5,086 nt of DNA from an uncultured Eubacteriales bacterium (GTDB taxonomy: Bacteria; Bacillota; Clostridia; Oscillospirales; Feifaniaceae): positions 1 to 5,086 of the forward strand of contig CABRXB010000102.1 of NCBI GenBank assembly GCA_902474785.1, given 5' to 3'. The position numbers and the translations under genes are program-made. Positions 1-4,878 of the stretch are shown here, piece by piece (positions within the stretch are counted from its first letter, which is position 1; each line of letters begins with the position of its first letter). The notes beneath the pieces are model-generated. The model saw only the letters and a program-made list of their open reading frames with translations. It was not told the DNA's origin and made no database searches.

Positions 1-805
1 GCAAGATATCGTGTCCGGGCCATGCGGACTTGTTGTACAATGCGGCCATCTGCCGGGTGAATACAAAACTGTCATCTTCTTTTTCACCGGTCTTGCTGAC
101 ACCCCAGCTCGCATCCGCCATAGTTTCGAAAACGTCGCGTGGATACAGGTTTTCATTCAGTTTTTTCCAAGTGTTGTTGCTGATTCCGACAGAAGCATAT
201 TCTTCTCCGGCCTGTCTGACATAAGAAAGATACTCATTGGTACGACTGGCCAGTTCCTGTACGCGGAACAGTTCTCCCTGTCCGCAAAACAGCGCAGTAT
301 AGCCATTCTTTCCGCAAAAACGGTCAAACATGGCGGTCACGCAGTCATAATTGCCCTTTGCCGTATAGAATCCGCAGGTCGAGATCAGCACCGTCTTTTT
401 TCCGCTCATATCATAACGGGACGGATGACCGCCGCTTTCCGTCTCCGCATTCATAAACGGAAGTGTCATGGGGAGCTGACGGTCGATCAGATTTTTCAAC
501 TGTCCGGGCAGACCGAAATAGTAGAGCGGAAAACTCCATATCGTAAGATCAGCCCAGAGGAGCTTTTCGATCACCGTGCGCATATCGTCGCGGATGCAGC
601 ATTCACCGGGCGTTTTATTCCAACAGGAAAAACAACCGAGACAGGATTTGACATTCAGTTTGTTGATTTCAAGGGTTTCTGTCTTCGGTATTTGATTGCC
701 GATGCTTTCTTCATGAGCGGATATTCCTTCGAGAAAAGCCTGCGTCAGCCGGTAAGTATTGCTTTTTTCACCCTTGGGACTTCCGTTGATCACCAGAATA
801 TTCAT
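1..805 (-). CDS. Flavodoxin-fold NAD(P)H-dependent oxidoreductase, 3' end beyond the left edge
   Basis: This is a likely soluble FMN-binding reductase of the flavodoxin / NADPH-dependent FMN reductase superfamily; its substrate is unknown. I read 268 codons from the ATG at 805 with no stop before the left edge. The N-terminus, MNILVINGSPKGEKSNT, is a beta strand followed by the FMN phosphate-binding loop (residues 9-17). A cysteine cluster follows: C55, C58, C61 and C69/C70, then IRDDM. Residues about 89-109 carry the PLYYFGLPGQLKNLIDR block that lines the flavin site in this family. The part beyond about residue 190 is longer than in minimal members and its role is not clear. The start overlaps the padR stop (ATGA) and has GGAG 8 nt upstream inside padR, so translation is probably coupled. 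The cysteine spacing (CX2CX2CX7C) recalls iron-sulfur flavoproteins, but similar cysteines occur in family members without a cluster. The fold is secure; the activity is not. Confidence 0.9.
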   Translation of the reverse strand, partial: MNILVINGSPKGEKSNTYRLTQAFLEGISAHEESIGNQIPKTETLEINKLNVKSCLGCFSCWNKTPGECCIRDDMRTVIEKLLWADLTIWSFPLYYFGLPGQLKNLIDRQLPMTLPFMNAETESGGHPSRYDMSGKKTVLISTCGFYTAKGNYDCVTAMFDRFCGKNGYTALFCGQGELFRVQELASRTNEYLSYVRQAGEEYASVGISNNTWKKLNENLYPRDVFETMADASWGVSKTGEKEDDSFVFTRQMAALYNKSAWPGHDIL

Positions 806-1344
806 TCTTCTTTCTCCAATTCTTCAATACAGTGTTTTGCCCAGTCAATATACATCTGAAGGCTTCTTCTGCCAAAATCGACGGTCATTTTCCAGTACAT
901 ACTCTGGTCTTTCAGGTCATATTCGCTTTCATAAAATCCGATACTGTTTTCAATATCGGAAAACGAGGCCATGTAATTGCGGCAGGCATCTGCAAGCCGT
1001 TTGAAATACAGTATGTTTTCTTCACGACTGCGATTTCCAAGAAAAAACACCTGCATCAGTAGTGGCAGACGGATTTCCATTCCTGCGTTTTCAGAACAGA
1101 GCCATCTTAAAAGCTCAACCTTTCCGCTTTCCGTAATGGAACAGATATTCTTGTTTGGCTTATCACTTTGTTCAACGGTGGTCATTGTGATCCATCCGTT
1201 TTTTTCAAGAGTATGCAATTCTCTGTAAATCTGACTGCTCTGCGCCTGCCAGAAAAAGTTCAGTGATTTGTTGAATATCTCTCTGATCTCATATCCGGTC
1301 ATGTTGCCGTAATTCAGCAGACCGAGTATTCCGTGTTTCAGCAT
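802..1344 (-). CDS. PadR family transcriptional regulator
   Basis: This is a 180-residue DNA-binding regulator, probably a repressor of its own promoter and of the flavoprotein gene that follows. Residues 1-77 form the PadR winged helix: the start LKHGILGLLNYGNMTGYEI, the recognition-helix region around SSQIYRELHTLEKNGWI (36-52), and a wing ending at ITESGKVELL. Residues about 90-175 are a helical dimerisation domain of the Vir_act_alpha_C type. An in-frame ATG exists at 1371, but the ATG at 1344 is preferred. It has AAAGGA 7 nt upstream, matches the usual family start, and leaves a leader of about 37 nt from the predicted transcription start. The upstream ATG would lie about 10 nt from that start with no ribosome binding site. 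The stop overlaps the next gene's ATG. PadR proteins often sense phenolics or drugs; a ligand cannot be read here. Confidence 0.93.
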   Translation of the reverse strand: MLKHGILGLLNYGNMTGYEIREIFNKSLNFFWQAQSSQIYRELHTLEKNGWITMTTVEQSDKPNKNICSITESGKVELLRWLCSENAGMEIRLPLLMQVFFLGNRSREENILYFKRLADACRNYMASFSDIENSIGFYESEYDLKDQSMYWKMTVDFGRRSLQMYIDWAKHCIEELEKEE

Positions 1345-1369
1345 AGCGTATCCTTTCACAAAACAGTTC

Positions 1370-1416
1370 ATATTCTACTTGTATAATATTATAGTTTACT
1401 TGTGGAATATTGTCAA
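1370..1416 (-). promoter_or_regulatory. Consensus sigma-A promoter of padR-flavoprotein operon with overlapping operator-like repeats
   Basis: On the minus strand, TTGACA (1416-1411) and TATAAT (1393-1388) are separated by exactly 17 nt, a perfect vegetative promoter with a predicted start near 1381. It is overlaid by symmetric elements: the heptamer ACAAGTA occurs twice (1403-1397 and 1382-1376), 21 bp apart. ATATTC (1410-1405) and GAATAT (1375-1370) form outer inverted arms. TATAATATTATA (1393-1382) is a perfect 12-bp palindrome containing the -10 box. Repeats two helical turns apart over -35 to +10 fit a dimeric repressor, and PadR autoregulation is the simplest reading. The promoter is seen directly; operator function is inferred. 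Confidence 0.85.
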
Positions 1417-1424
1417 GAACCCCT

Positions 1425-1463
1425 GCATGAAAAGAATAGCGGCAGGGAGAAGTCCCCGCCGCC
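1425..1463 (-). terminator. Rho-independent terminator after tnpV
   Basis: The minus strand reads a 10-bp stem (1462-1453 with 1448-1439, one G-U pair) closed by a CTTC loop and followed by TATTCTTTT. It starts 10 nt after the tnpV stop, and the padR -35 box lies immediately downstream. It therefore separates the tnpV transcript from the padR operon. Confidence 0.85.
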
Positions 1464-1472
1464 ATGCATCTG

Positions 1473-1850
1473 TTATGCGTAGATCAGATCATGATTGACG
1501 ATCTCCATTGCCGTTTCCCGTACTGCATTCATTCGCTGCACCCAAAGCATCTGATTTTCGGCTTTGAGTGCTTCGGTAATGGCATCTTTCTCAGCAAGCT
1601 GCTCTACCAGCCGAAAGAACATATCCTCTGCCTGTTCGTTCAGATCAGCAAGGTAGCCGTTGAGTTTCCCGCTGAGAAGCAGGCTGTTATACAGTCCTTT
1701 ATGATACTTGCGGATATACCGAAGATGCCGCTGCCCCCATACGCCGATGGGCAGTTGTTCTTCCTCCGGGATCGTCAGGCAGGGAATGTAATAATCGCCT
1801 TGTAGCTCATACCAAAGACCGTTGTTTTCATCATAAATGTACTTGTCCAT
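1473..1850 (-). CDS. tnpV: TnpV family mobile-element protein
   Basis: A 125-residue protein that I recognise as TnpV, the small accessory protein first named in Tn4451-type mobilizable transposons and common on clostridial integrative elements. Its biochemical role is not established. Recognisable blocks are YDENNGLWYELQGDYYIPCL near the start, PEEEQLPIGVWGQRHLRYIR (28-47), LYNSLLLSGKLNGYL (53-67), ITEALKAENQMLWVQRMN (91-108) and the final EIVNHDLIYA. The start at 1850 is chosen over an in-frame ATG at 1907. It has CGGAGGA ending 9 nt upstream, and the 19 extra upstream residues match no part of the family. The gene lies on the same strand as padR but is separated by a terminator. Its presence is the strongest sign that the left part of the window belongs to a mobile element. 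Confidence 0.88.
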   Translation of the reverse strand: MDKYIYDENNGLWYELQGDYYIPCLTIPEEEQLPIGVWGQRHLRYIRKYHKGLYNSLLLSGKLNGYLADLNEQAEDMFFRLVEQLAEKDAITEALKAENQMLWVQRMNAVRETAMEIVNHDLIYA

Positions 1851-1904
1851 ATTCAAAATCCTCCGTATAATTAGTTCGCGTATATGCCACAGTTTCCCGG
1901 CTGC

Positions 1905-1989
1905 CACATGTTGTTATATTGTTTTACCAGATTTTCCTTCCCTTGCTTTTGCCCTTATGAGGTGCTGAGGGCAAGGGTAACACCATGTG
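1905..1989. repeat. Nested imperfect inverted repeat, 85 bp
   Basis: The outer arms cacatgttgtta (1905-1916) and taacaccatgtg (1978-1989) pair at 11 of 12 positions. Directly inside the right arm, gcaaggg (1971-1977) pairs with cccttgc (1940-1946). A competing pairing joins ttgccct (1949-1955) with agggcaa (1968-1974) around a 12-nt loop. The left side carries an unpaired 23-nt bulge. Large mixed dyads next to mobile-element genes can be transfer origins or recombinase-binding ends. No nic consensus was recognised, so the function is open. Confidence 0.65.
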
Positions 1990-2024
1990 AAACCGTATAA
2001 CGGCAACGGGTGAGCAAACTGCGA

Positions 2025-2049
2025 AAAATCCTTAGTTTTCAAGGATTTT
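2025..2049. repeat. AT-rich stem-loop, possible weak terminator
   Basis: aaaatcctt (2025-2033) pairs perfectly with aaggatttt (2041-2049) around agttttc. On the minus strand it reads as an A-rich arm, stem and a TTTTT end, and it lies about 30 nt after the stop of the short frame ending at 2081. That position would suit a weak terminator for that frame. The stem is GC-poor, so the call is tentative. Confidence 0.45.
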
Positions 2050-2061
2050 GGAGGATTTTAT

Positions 2062-2131
2062 TAACGGCTTATAACAGCCGCTAACAGGTTAAGATTTCGA
2101 TAGATTCAAATTCCTGTTTGTCGGCAGACAA
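2062..2131. repeat. Two short dyads at the composition junction
   Basis: taacggct (2062-2069) and agccgcta (2076-2083) form a dyad with one mismatch. ttgtc (2118-2122) and gacaa (2127-2131) form another around ggca. Both lie where the sequence changes from AT-rich to GC-rich. Recombinase or excisionase sites look like this, but so do chance palindromes. Confidence 0.4.
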
Positions 2132-2221
2132 TTCGATCCCGCCCCGCTTCAATTCTTTTGGAGCGGGGCTTTGCGTCATTTCGACGAAGGCAGGCCCGCC
2201 AAGGCCAAAATCAACGCTGAT
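2081..2221 (-). pseudogene. Possible truncated coding tail upstream of tnpV
   Basis: The minus-strand frame ending with TAG at 2081-2083 is open for 46 codons back to a stop at 2222-2224. Its last 25 codons have a coding-like pattern and polar, acidic composition (ELKRGGIELSADKQEF, then ESIEILTC). An ATG at 2179 would give 32 residues but has no ribosome binding site. The simplest reading is the 3' end of a gene cut at the junction, lying in the same orientation as tnpV. It could also be a chance open frame, because a hairpin (2141-2169) lies inside it. I do not recognise the family. Confidence 0.3.
2141..2173 (+). terminator. GC-rich stem-loop, terminator-like on the plus strand
   Basis: gccccgct (2141-2148) pairs perfectly with agcggggc (2162-2169). 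Two further pairs (one wobble) extend the stem, leaving a 9-nt loop aattctttt, and a short ttt follows. The stem is strong but the T run is short. No plus-strand gene ends just upstream, so it may be a relic or a chromosomal terminator left next to the inserted element. Confidence 0.45.
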
Positions 2222-2551
2222 CTATAACGGGGAGGCCCTGCGCCAAGGGCTCGTGGGATTTGAAAGCTGCGGCCAAGCAAAGCCGTTGCGCAACGCAATG
2301 CGCGTGTGCCCAATTGACGGGCGCATTGCCAATGTCCACGCCGTGCGCCCTGGTTGACGGCAAGCGCCGTTTTCTGGCTGCTTCCACACGGTGAAGGCAC
2401 CGAATCTGAAATTGTTCGAGGGTCAGACCGACGCTTCTTGAATCGACGCAATCGAGCCTCAGACACAGCTTGAATACCCCCTTGCATGTCATACCTGACG
2501 AAAGCCTTGGCGCCGCGCAAAAAATCCTCTCACAACTTTGCCATTTTCCTC
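2180..2551. other. GC-rich stretch without a supported gene
   Basis: Overlapping frames exist on the minus strand (2176-2520 and 2211-2492) and the plus strand (2118-2357), but none has a good ribosome binding site or a recognised domain. The predicted proteins are unusually rich in Arg, Cys and His, as read-through of noncoding GC-rich DNA often is. The stretch holds a perfect 12-bp palindrome CGTTGCGCAACG (2284-2295), a 7-bp stem gggcgca/tgcgccc (2319-2325 with 2344-2350), and a small acggc/gccgt hairpin followed by tttt (2357-2373). It may be a decayed gene or structured intergenic DNA. Confidence 0.5.
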
Positions 2552-2580
2552 TTGACGGCGTGAAAAAAGGATGCTATACT
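2552..2580 (+). promoter_or_regulatory. Strong sigma-A promoter for the TSCPD gene
   Basis: TTGACG (2552-2557) and TATACT (2575-2580) are separated by exactly 17 nt. The -10 box is preceded by TGC, an extended -10 motif. Transcription should begin near 2587, leaving a leader of about 60 nt before the ATG at 2648. Confidence 0.85.
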
Positions 2581-2604
2581 GTTTCTCGACGAGATACAGA
2601 ATAC

Positions 2605-2625
2605 TTGCGCGCAGGTTGCGCGCGA
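2605..2625 (+). repeat. GC hairpin in the TSCPD leader
   Basis: gcgcgc (2607-2612) pairs with gcgcgc (2618-2623) around aggtt; a wobble and an A-T pair extend it to 8 bp. It ends 8 nt before the AAGGAG ribosome binding site (2634-2639) and leaves that site free. It may stabilise the 5' end of the mRNA; no switch partner is evident. Confidence 0.55.
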
Positions 2626-2647
2626 AAAATGAAAAGGAGTTGTGGCG

Positions 2648-2911
2648 ATGAAGTATCAATTCAAGCCGCGCGGCGTCTGCTCGCGCGCACTGGAGTTCGA
2701 ACTGGAAAACGGCATGATCAGAAATGCCAGCTTTGAAGGTGGCTGTCACGGCAATCTACAGGGCATCTGCACCCTGGTGGACGGGATGCCGGCAACAGAG
2801 GTCATCGAGCGGCTCAAGGGCATTCGATGCGGACGAAAGGACACCTCTTGCCCCGATCAGTTTGCAAAGGCTCTGGAGCAGGTGTTGGCCGAACAGCCCG
2901 TGATGGTCTGA
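2648..2911 (+). CDS. TSCPD domain-containing small protein (TIGR03905 type)
   Basis: An 87-residue protein made almost entirely of one TSCPD domain, which is also found at the C-terminus of adenosylcobalamin-dependent ribonucleotide reductases. Stand-alone members have no established function. The conserved signature TSCPD is at residues 66-70, and further cysteines are at 11 (GVCSRAL), 33 and 41 (GGCHGNLQGIC) and 61 (IRCGRK). This set is typical of the family and could bind metal or take part in redox chemistry. The ATG at 2648 is chosen because AAGGAG lies 8 nt upstream. An in-frame GTG at 2642 is only 2 nt from that site. The gene stands alone behind its own strong promoter and converges on the histidine kinase operon. 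Family assignment is secure; function is unknown. Confidence 0.92.
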   Translation: MKYQFKPRGVCSRALEFELENGMIRNASFEGGCHGNLQGICTLVDGMPATEVIERLKGIRCGRKDTSCPDQFAKALEQVLAEQPVMV

Positions 2912-2945
2912 GTTTATTACTTAGCGCAAATTGTCTGCACGTTGG

Positions 2946-3004
2946 TTGACAGTGCCGATATGGTCGGCGTTTCGCCCGCATATGTCGTACGGGAGGCGCC
3001 GTCA
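2946..3004. other. Structured segment after the TSCPD gene
   Basis: The stretch can fold on a long basal stem. tgacagtgcc (2947-2956) pairs with ggcgccgtca (2995-3004), with one mismatch and one wobble. It encloses either ggcg-ttt-cgcc (2966-2976) or cccg (2975-2978) with cggg (2990-2993). An alternative hairpin gccga/tcggc (2954-2968) competes. It would lie in the 3' untranslated region of the TSCPD mRNA, upstream of the terminator. No known RNA family fits. Confidence 0.4.
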
Positions 3005-3060
3005 TAGAAGGGAAAACTCTTGAAAAGGGCGCTTTTGTTTTGAGCGCGTTTGACAAAATC

Positions 3061-3104
3061 AAAAGACCAAAAGAGGCCTGACCCTGGGCCTCTTTTGGTC
3101 TTTT
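3061..3104. terminator. Bidirectional Rho-independent terminator between convergent genes
   Basis: An uninterrupted 18-bp stem (3061-3078 with 3087-3104) closes an 8-nt loop. Its arms begin AAAAGACC and end GGTCTTTT, so each strand reads an A tract, a GC-containing stem and a T tract. On the minus strand a further GATTTTG follows. It lies 29 nt beyond the histidine kinase stop and about 150 nt beyond the TSCPD stop, and should serve both. Confidence 0.93.
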
Positions 3105-3132
3105 CGCGCTTATCAGGTGTCAATCGGAGGGA

Positions 3133-4029
3133 TCAGAGGGGTTGCTCCGGAAAAAACACACGGATCCAAAGCCTTTTGTCGGCATACTGCGCTGTGATCG
3201 TGCCGTTCATCTGTTCTATGAGCGTCTTGGCGATGGAGAGGCCAAGGCCCGTGGCGTTGCGCGCGCTCTCCACTGTGAAAAAACGGTCGAACAGGCGTCC
3301 GACCTGCACCTCGGTGAGGTCGGACGCACTGTTGGAAAAGAGCATTTCGCCGCTGTCGAGCAGCGCGACGTCGAGGTCGCCGTCGCTGTATTTGAGGACG
3401 TTGTTTAAAATGTTGCCGAGCACGCGTGAGAGCGCGGCAGGGTTTAAGCGGCGCACAATGCGGTGATCGGTCAAAGTTACAGTGGGCGTGATGCCGCGCG
3501 CCGTCAAAGCGGCGTAAAAGGTGGCAAGGCTCTCCTCGACGGCGCTGTTGAGATCCACGGGTTCCAGCGTCAACGTCTCCTGTGTCGACAGGATGACCGA
3601 GTAGGCGAAGAGCTCCTGCGTGAGCTGACGCAGCGCCTGCGTACGGTTTTCGATTAGAAGGAGATAGCGCGCCGCCGCGTCGGTGAGCGGTTCGCGCCGC
3701 AAGAGGTCGAGATACCCGAAGATGGCGGTGAGCGGGGTGCGCAGATCGTGGGAGATGTTGGTCACGGCGTCTTTGAGCTCCCGGTTCCCGTTTTGATATT
3801 GCAGGCGCTGCCGCCTGAGCGCAGCGAGGTGGAGATTGAGCTGGGCGGCAAGCCGTCTGACATGCCGATCCCCTGAGCAGACAAAGATCAGGTTGTTGGT
3901 GTCGGTCGACAGACGTTCCCCGAGCTGACTGGCGATCTCGCCAAGGCTCTTTTGCATCGAATTGAGTTTGAAGAGCAGCGCGGCACATCCAAGGGCGAGC
4001 ACGCCGCACAGCAGCCAGGGAAGAGACAT
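3133..4029 (-). CDS. Sensor histidine kinase of an ABC exporter cassette
   Basis: A 298-residue membrane-anchored kinase that should autophosphorylate on His94 and pass phosphate to a response regulator not in this window. One transmembrane helix (about 3-21) with almost no external part suggests it senses through the membrane or the neighbouring transporter. Residues about 25-85 are a helical linker with no clear HAMP domain. The H-box is ISHDLRTPLTAIFGYLDLL (92-110). The N-box is around NILNNVLKYS (206-215), the F-box around RLFDRFFTVES (245-255), and GLGLSIAKTL (261-270) is the G2 box. The usual DxGxG (G1) is replaced around 229-240 by EMLFSNSASDLT; some clostridial kinases beside ABC-2 permeases have this form. 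The start is fixed by an in-frame stop just upstream. Its ribosome binding site AAAGG is 12 nt away and overlaps the permease stop. It ends before the shared terminator and is the last gene of the operon. Confidence 0.92.
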   Translation of the reverse strand: MSLPWLLCGVLALGCAALLFKLNSMQKSLGEIASQLGERLSTDTNNLIFVCSGDRHVRRLAAQLNLHLAALRRQRLQYQNGNRELKDAVTNISHDLRTPLTAIFGYLDLLRREPLTDAAARYLLLIENRTQALRQLTQELFAYSVILSTQETLTLEPVDLNSAVEESLATFYAALTARGITPTVTLTDHRIVRRLNPAALSRVLGNILNNVLKYSDGDLDVALLDSGEMLFSNSASDLTEVQVGRLFDRFFTVESARNATGLGLSIAKTLIEQMNGTITAQYADKRLWIRVFFPEQPL

Positions 4030-4044
4030 GTCACATCACAACCT

Positions 4045-4878
4045 TTATTTCAGATCTTTTTTTGAAAACAGAAGAGCGCCGCAAGCGCAGATCAACAGGA
4101 TGAGAAAGAGCGAGGCTGTCATTTGGAACAAGGGACGTGTGATGTCGAGATTGGCCATCAATATGGCCTGTCCGGTGGGCAGGATGTTCAAAATCGTCTC
4201 ATAGACTGTGCGCAGCACGCCTCTGATATAGTTTGGGTTCAGGGTGGGCTCGCCCATGTGCATCCCCTCGAGCGTGATGACAACGCCGCTGATAAACTCC
4301 TGCTCGGACAGAGCGTTGTAGATCATGCTTGCGCCCACGAGCAGGGCAAGAAAGAACAAAATGGAGACGACGGCGCCTGTCGCCTTGTTTGAAAACAACA
4401 TGCCGATCAAAGTGAAAATGGCGGCGAACACCGTGTTGAAAAGCAGACAGATCGCCAGATATGAAAAGAGCTTTGAGGGGGTCATCTGCCACAAGCCCAG
4501 CGTTGGAACGCCCACAAGCCCGCCGATCAGCCAGGCGGCGACAAAGAGCAGCGAGGCGGCTGTGCAGGTGAGAAAGTTGGCAAGGTAGATGTCAAGGCGG
4601 GTGTGACCCACAATGAGCTTGTTGCGCAGCGTGCCGTCGCTGTATTCGGTTCCGAGAAACAGGCCGATGAAGACGGCGGAGAACATGCCGACCAGCGGCG
4701 CCAAATTGAAGTAGAAATCCTCCAGATGGTAGGTGTACTCGGACATGGCGTCCATCGAGGCCTGCCGGCAGCCGTTGAACATGCCGACGATGGAGAGCAG
4801 CAGCATGCAGCCGAGGGCGAAATAAAAGAGTTTGTTTTTCCAAAGGCGCGAAAAGTTGGCTGACAACAGATTACGCAT
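4045..4878 (-). CDS. ABC-2 type transporter permease
   Basis: A 277-residue integral membrane subunit of an ABC exporter, partner of the ATPase that ends at 4871. About six transmembrane helices can be seen (roughly 17-35, 57-77, 100-122, 138-162, 168-188 and 249-271). The cytoplasmic loop GTEYSDGTLRNKLIVGHTR (76-94) is the hallmark of this permease family, seen in antimicrobial-peptide resistance and lantibiotic self-protection exporters; the substrate here is unknown. A loop of about 60 residues (190-248) lies between helices 5 and 6. The ATG at 4878 has GGAGG 8 nt upstream and overlaps the ATPase stop by 8 bp, which points to coupled translation. The kinase gene begins 15 bp after the stop. 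Confidence 0.93.
   Translation of the reverse strand: MRNLLSANFSRLWKNKLFYFALGCMLLLSIVGMFNGCRQASMDAMSEYTYHLEDFYFNLAPLVGMFSAVFIGLFLGTEYSDGTLRNKLIVGHTRLDIYLANFLTCTAASLLFVAAWLIGGLVGVPTLGLWQMTPSKLFSYLAICLLFNTVFAAIFTLIGMLFSNKATGAVVSILFFLALLVGASMIYNALSEQEFISGVVITLEGMHMGEPTLNPNYIRGVLRTVYETILNILPTGQAILMANLDITRPLFQMTASLFLILLICACGALLFSKKDLK

Larger units (their letters stand above)
1851..2080. other. Gene-free tnpV leader region with inverted repeats
   Basis: No convincing gene lies here. The stretch contains a nested inverted repeat (1905-1989), an AT-rich hairpin (2025-2049) and the outer half of a dyad at 2062-2083. Only the ribosome binding site of tnpV (CGGAGGA, about 1860-1866) is clear. I found no -35/-10 pair for tnpV with good spacing, so its promoter may be weak, or transcription may enter from upstream. 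Confidence 0.6.

Noticed and set aside
11..859. 282-codon plus-strand open frame.
   Set aside because: It is the antisense shadow of the flavoprotein gene, whose minus-strand reading has clear family motifs, a ribosome binding site and operon context.
2050..2064. GGAGG on the plus strand followed by an AT-rich spacer, like a gene start.
   Set aside because: No ATG, GTG or TTG follows at a useful distance, and the next codons meet a stop.
2128..2150. tRNA 3'-end-like text (TTCGATC followed by CCGCC), which could mark a tRNA integration site.
   Set aside because: The 5' half of the T stem does not pair, and no anticodon arm or acceptor partner lies upstream.
2211..2492. 93-residue minus-strand frame with GC-rich third positions.
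   Set aside because: It has no ribosome binding site, no recognised domain and odd Cys/His/Arg composition, and another open frame covers the same bases. Treated as unassigned DNA.
2946..2974. TTGACA at 2946-2951 as a promoter for a small RNA.
   Set aside because: No acceptable -10 box lies 16-18 nt downstream.
2946..3004. Purine riboswitch resemblance: GATATGG, then GTTTC and CCCG in the order of the guanine aptamer.
   Set aside because: There is no separate P2 helix inside P1, no UAUA in the first junction and no matching L3 loop. It also lies downstream of the TSCPD gene with no plus-strand gene after it.
3113..4009. 298-codon minus-strand frame overlapping the histidine kinase.
   Set aside because: Its product is Arg/Ala/His-rich without domains; the overlapping frame at 3133-4029 carries all the kinase boxes.
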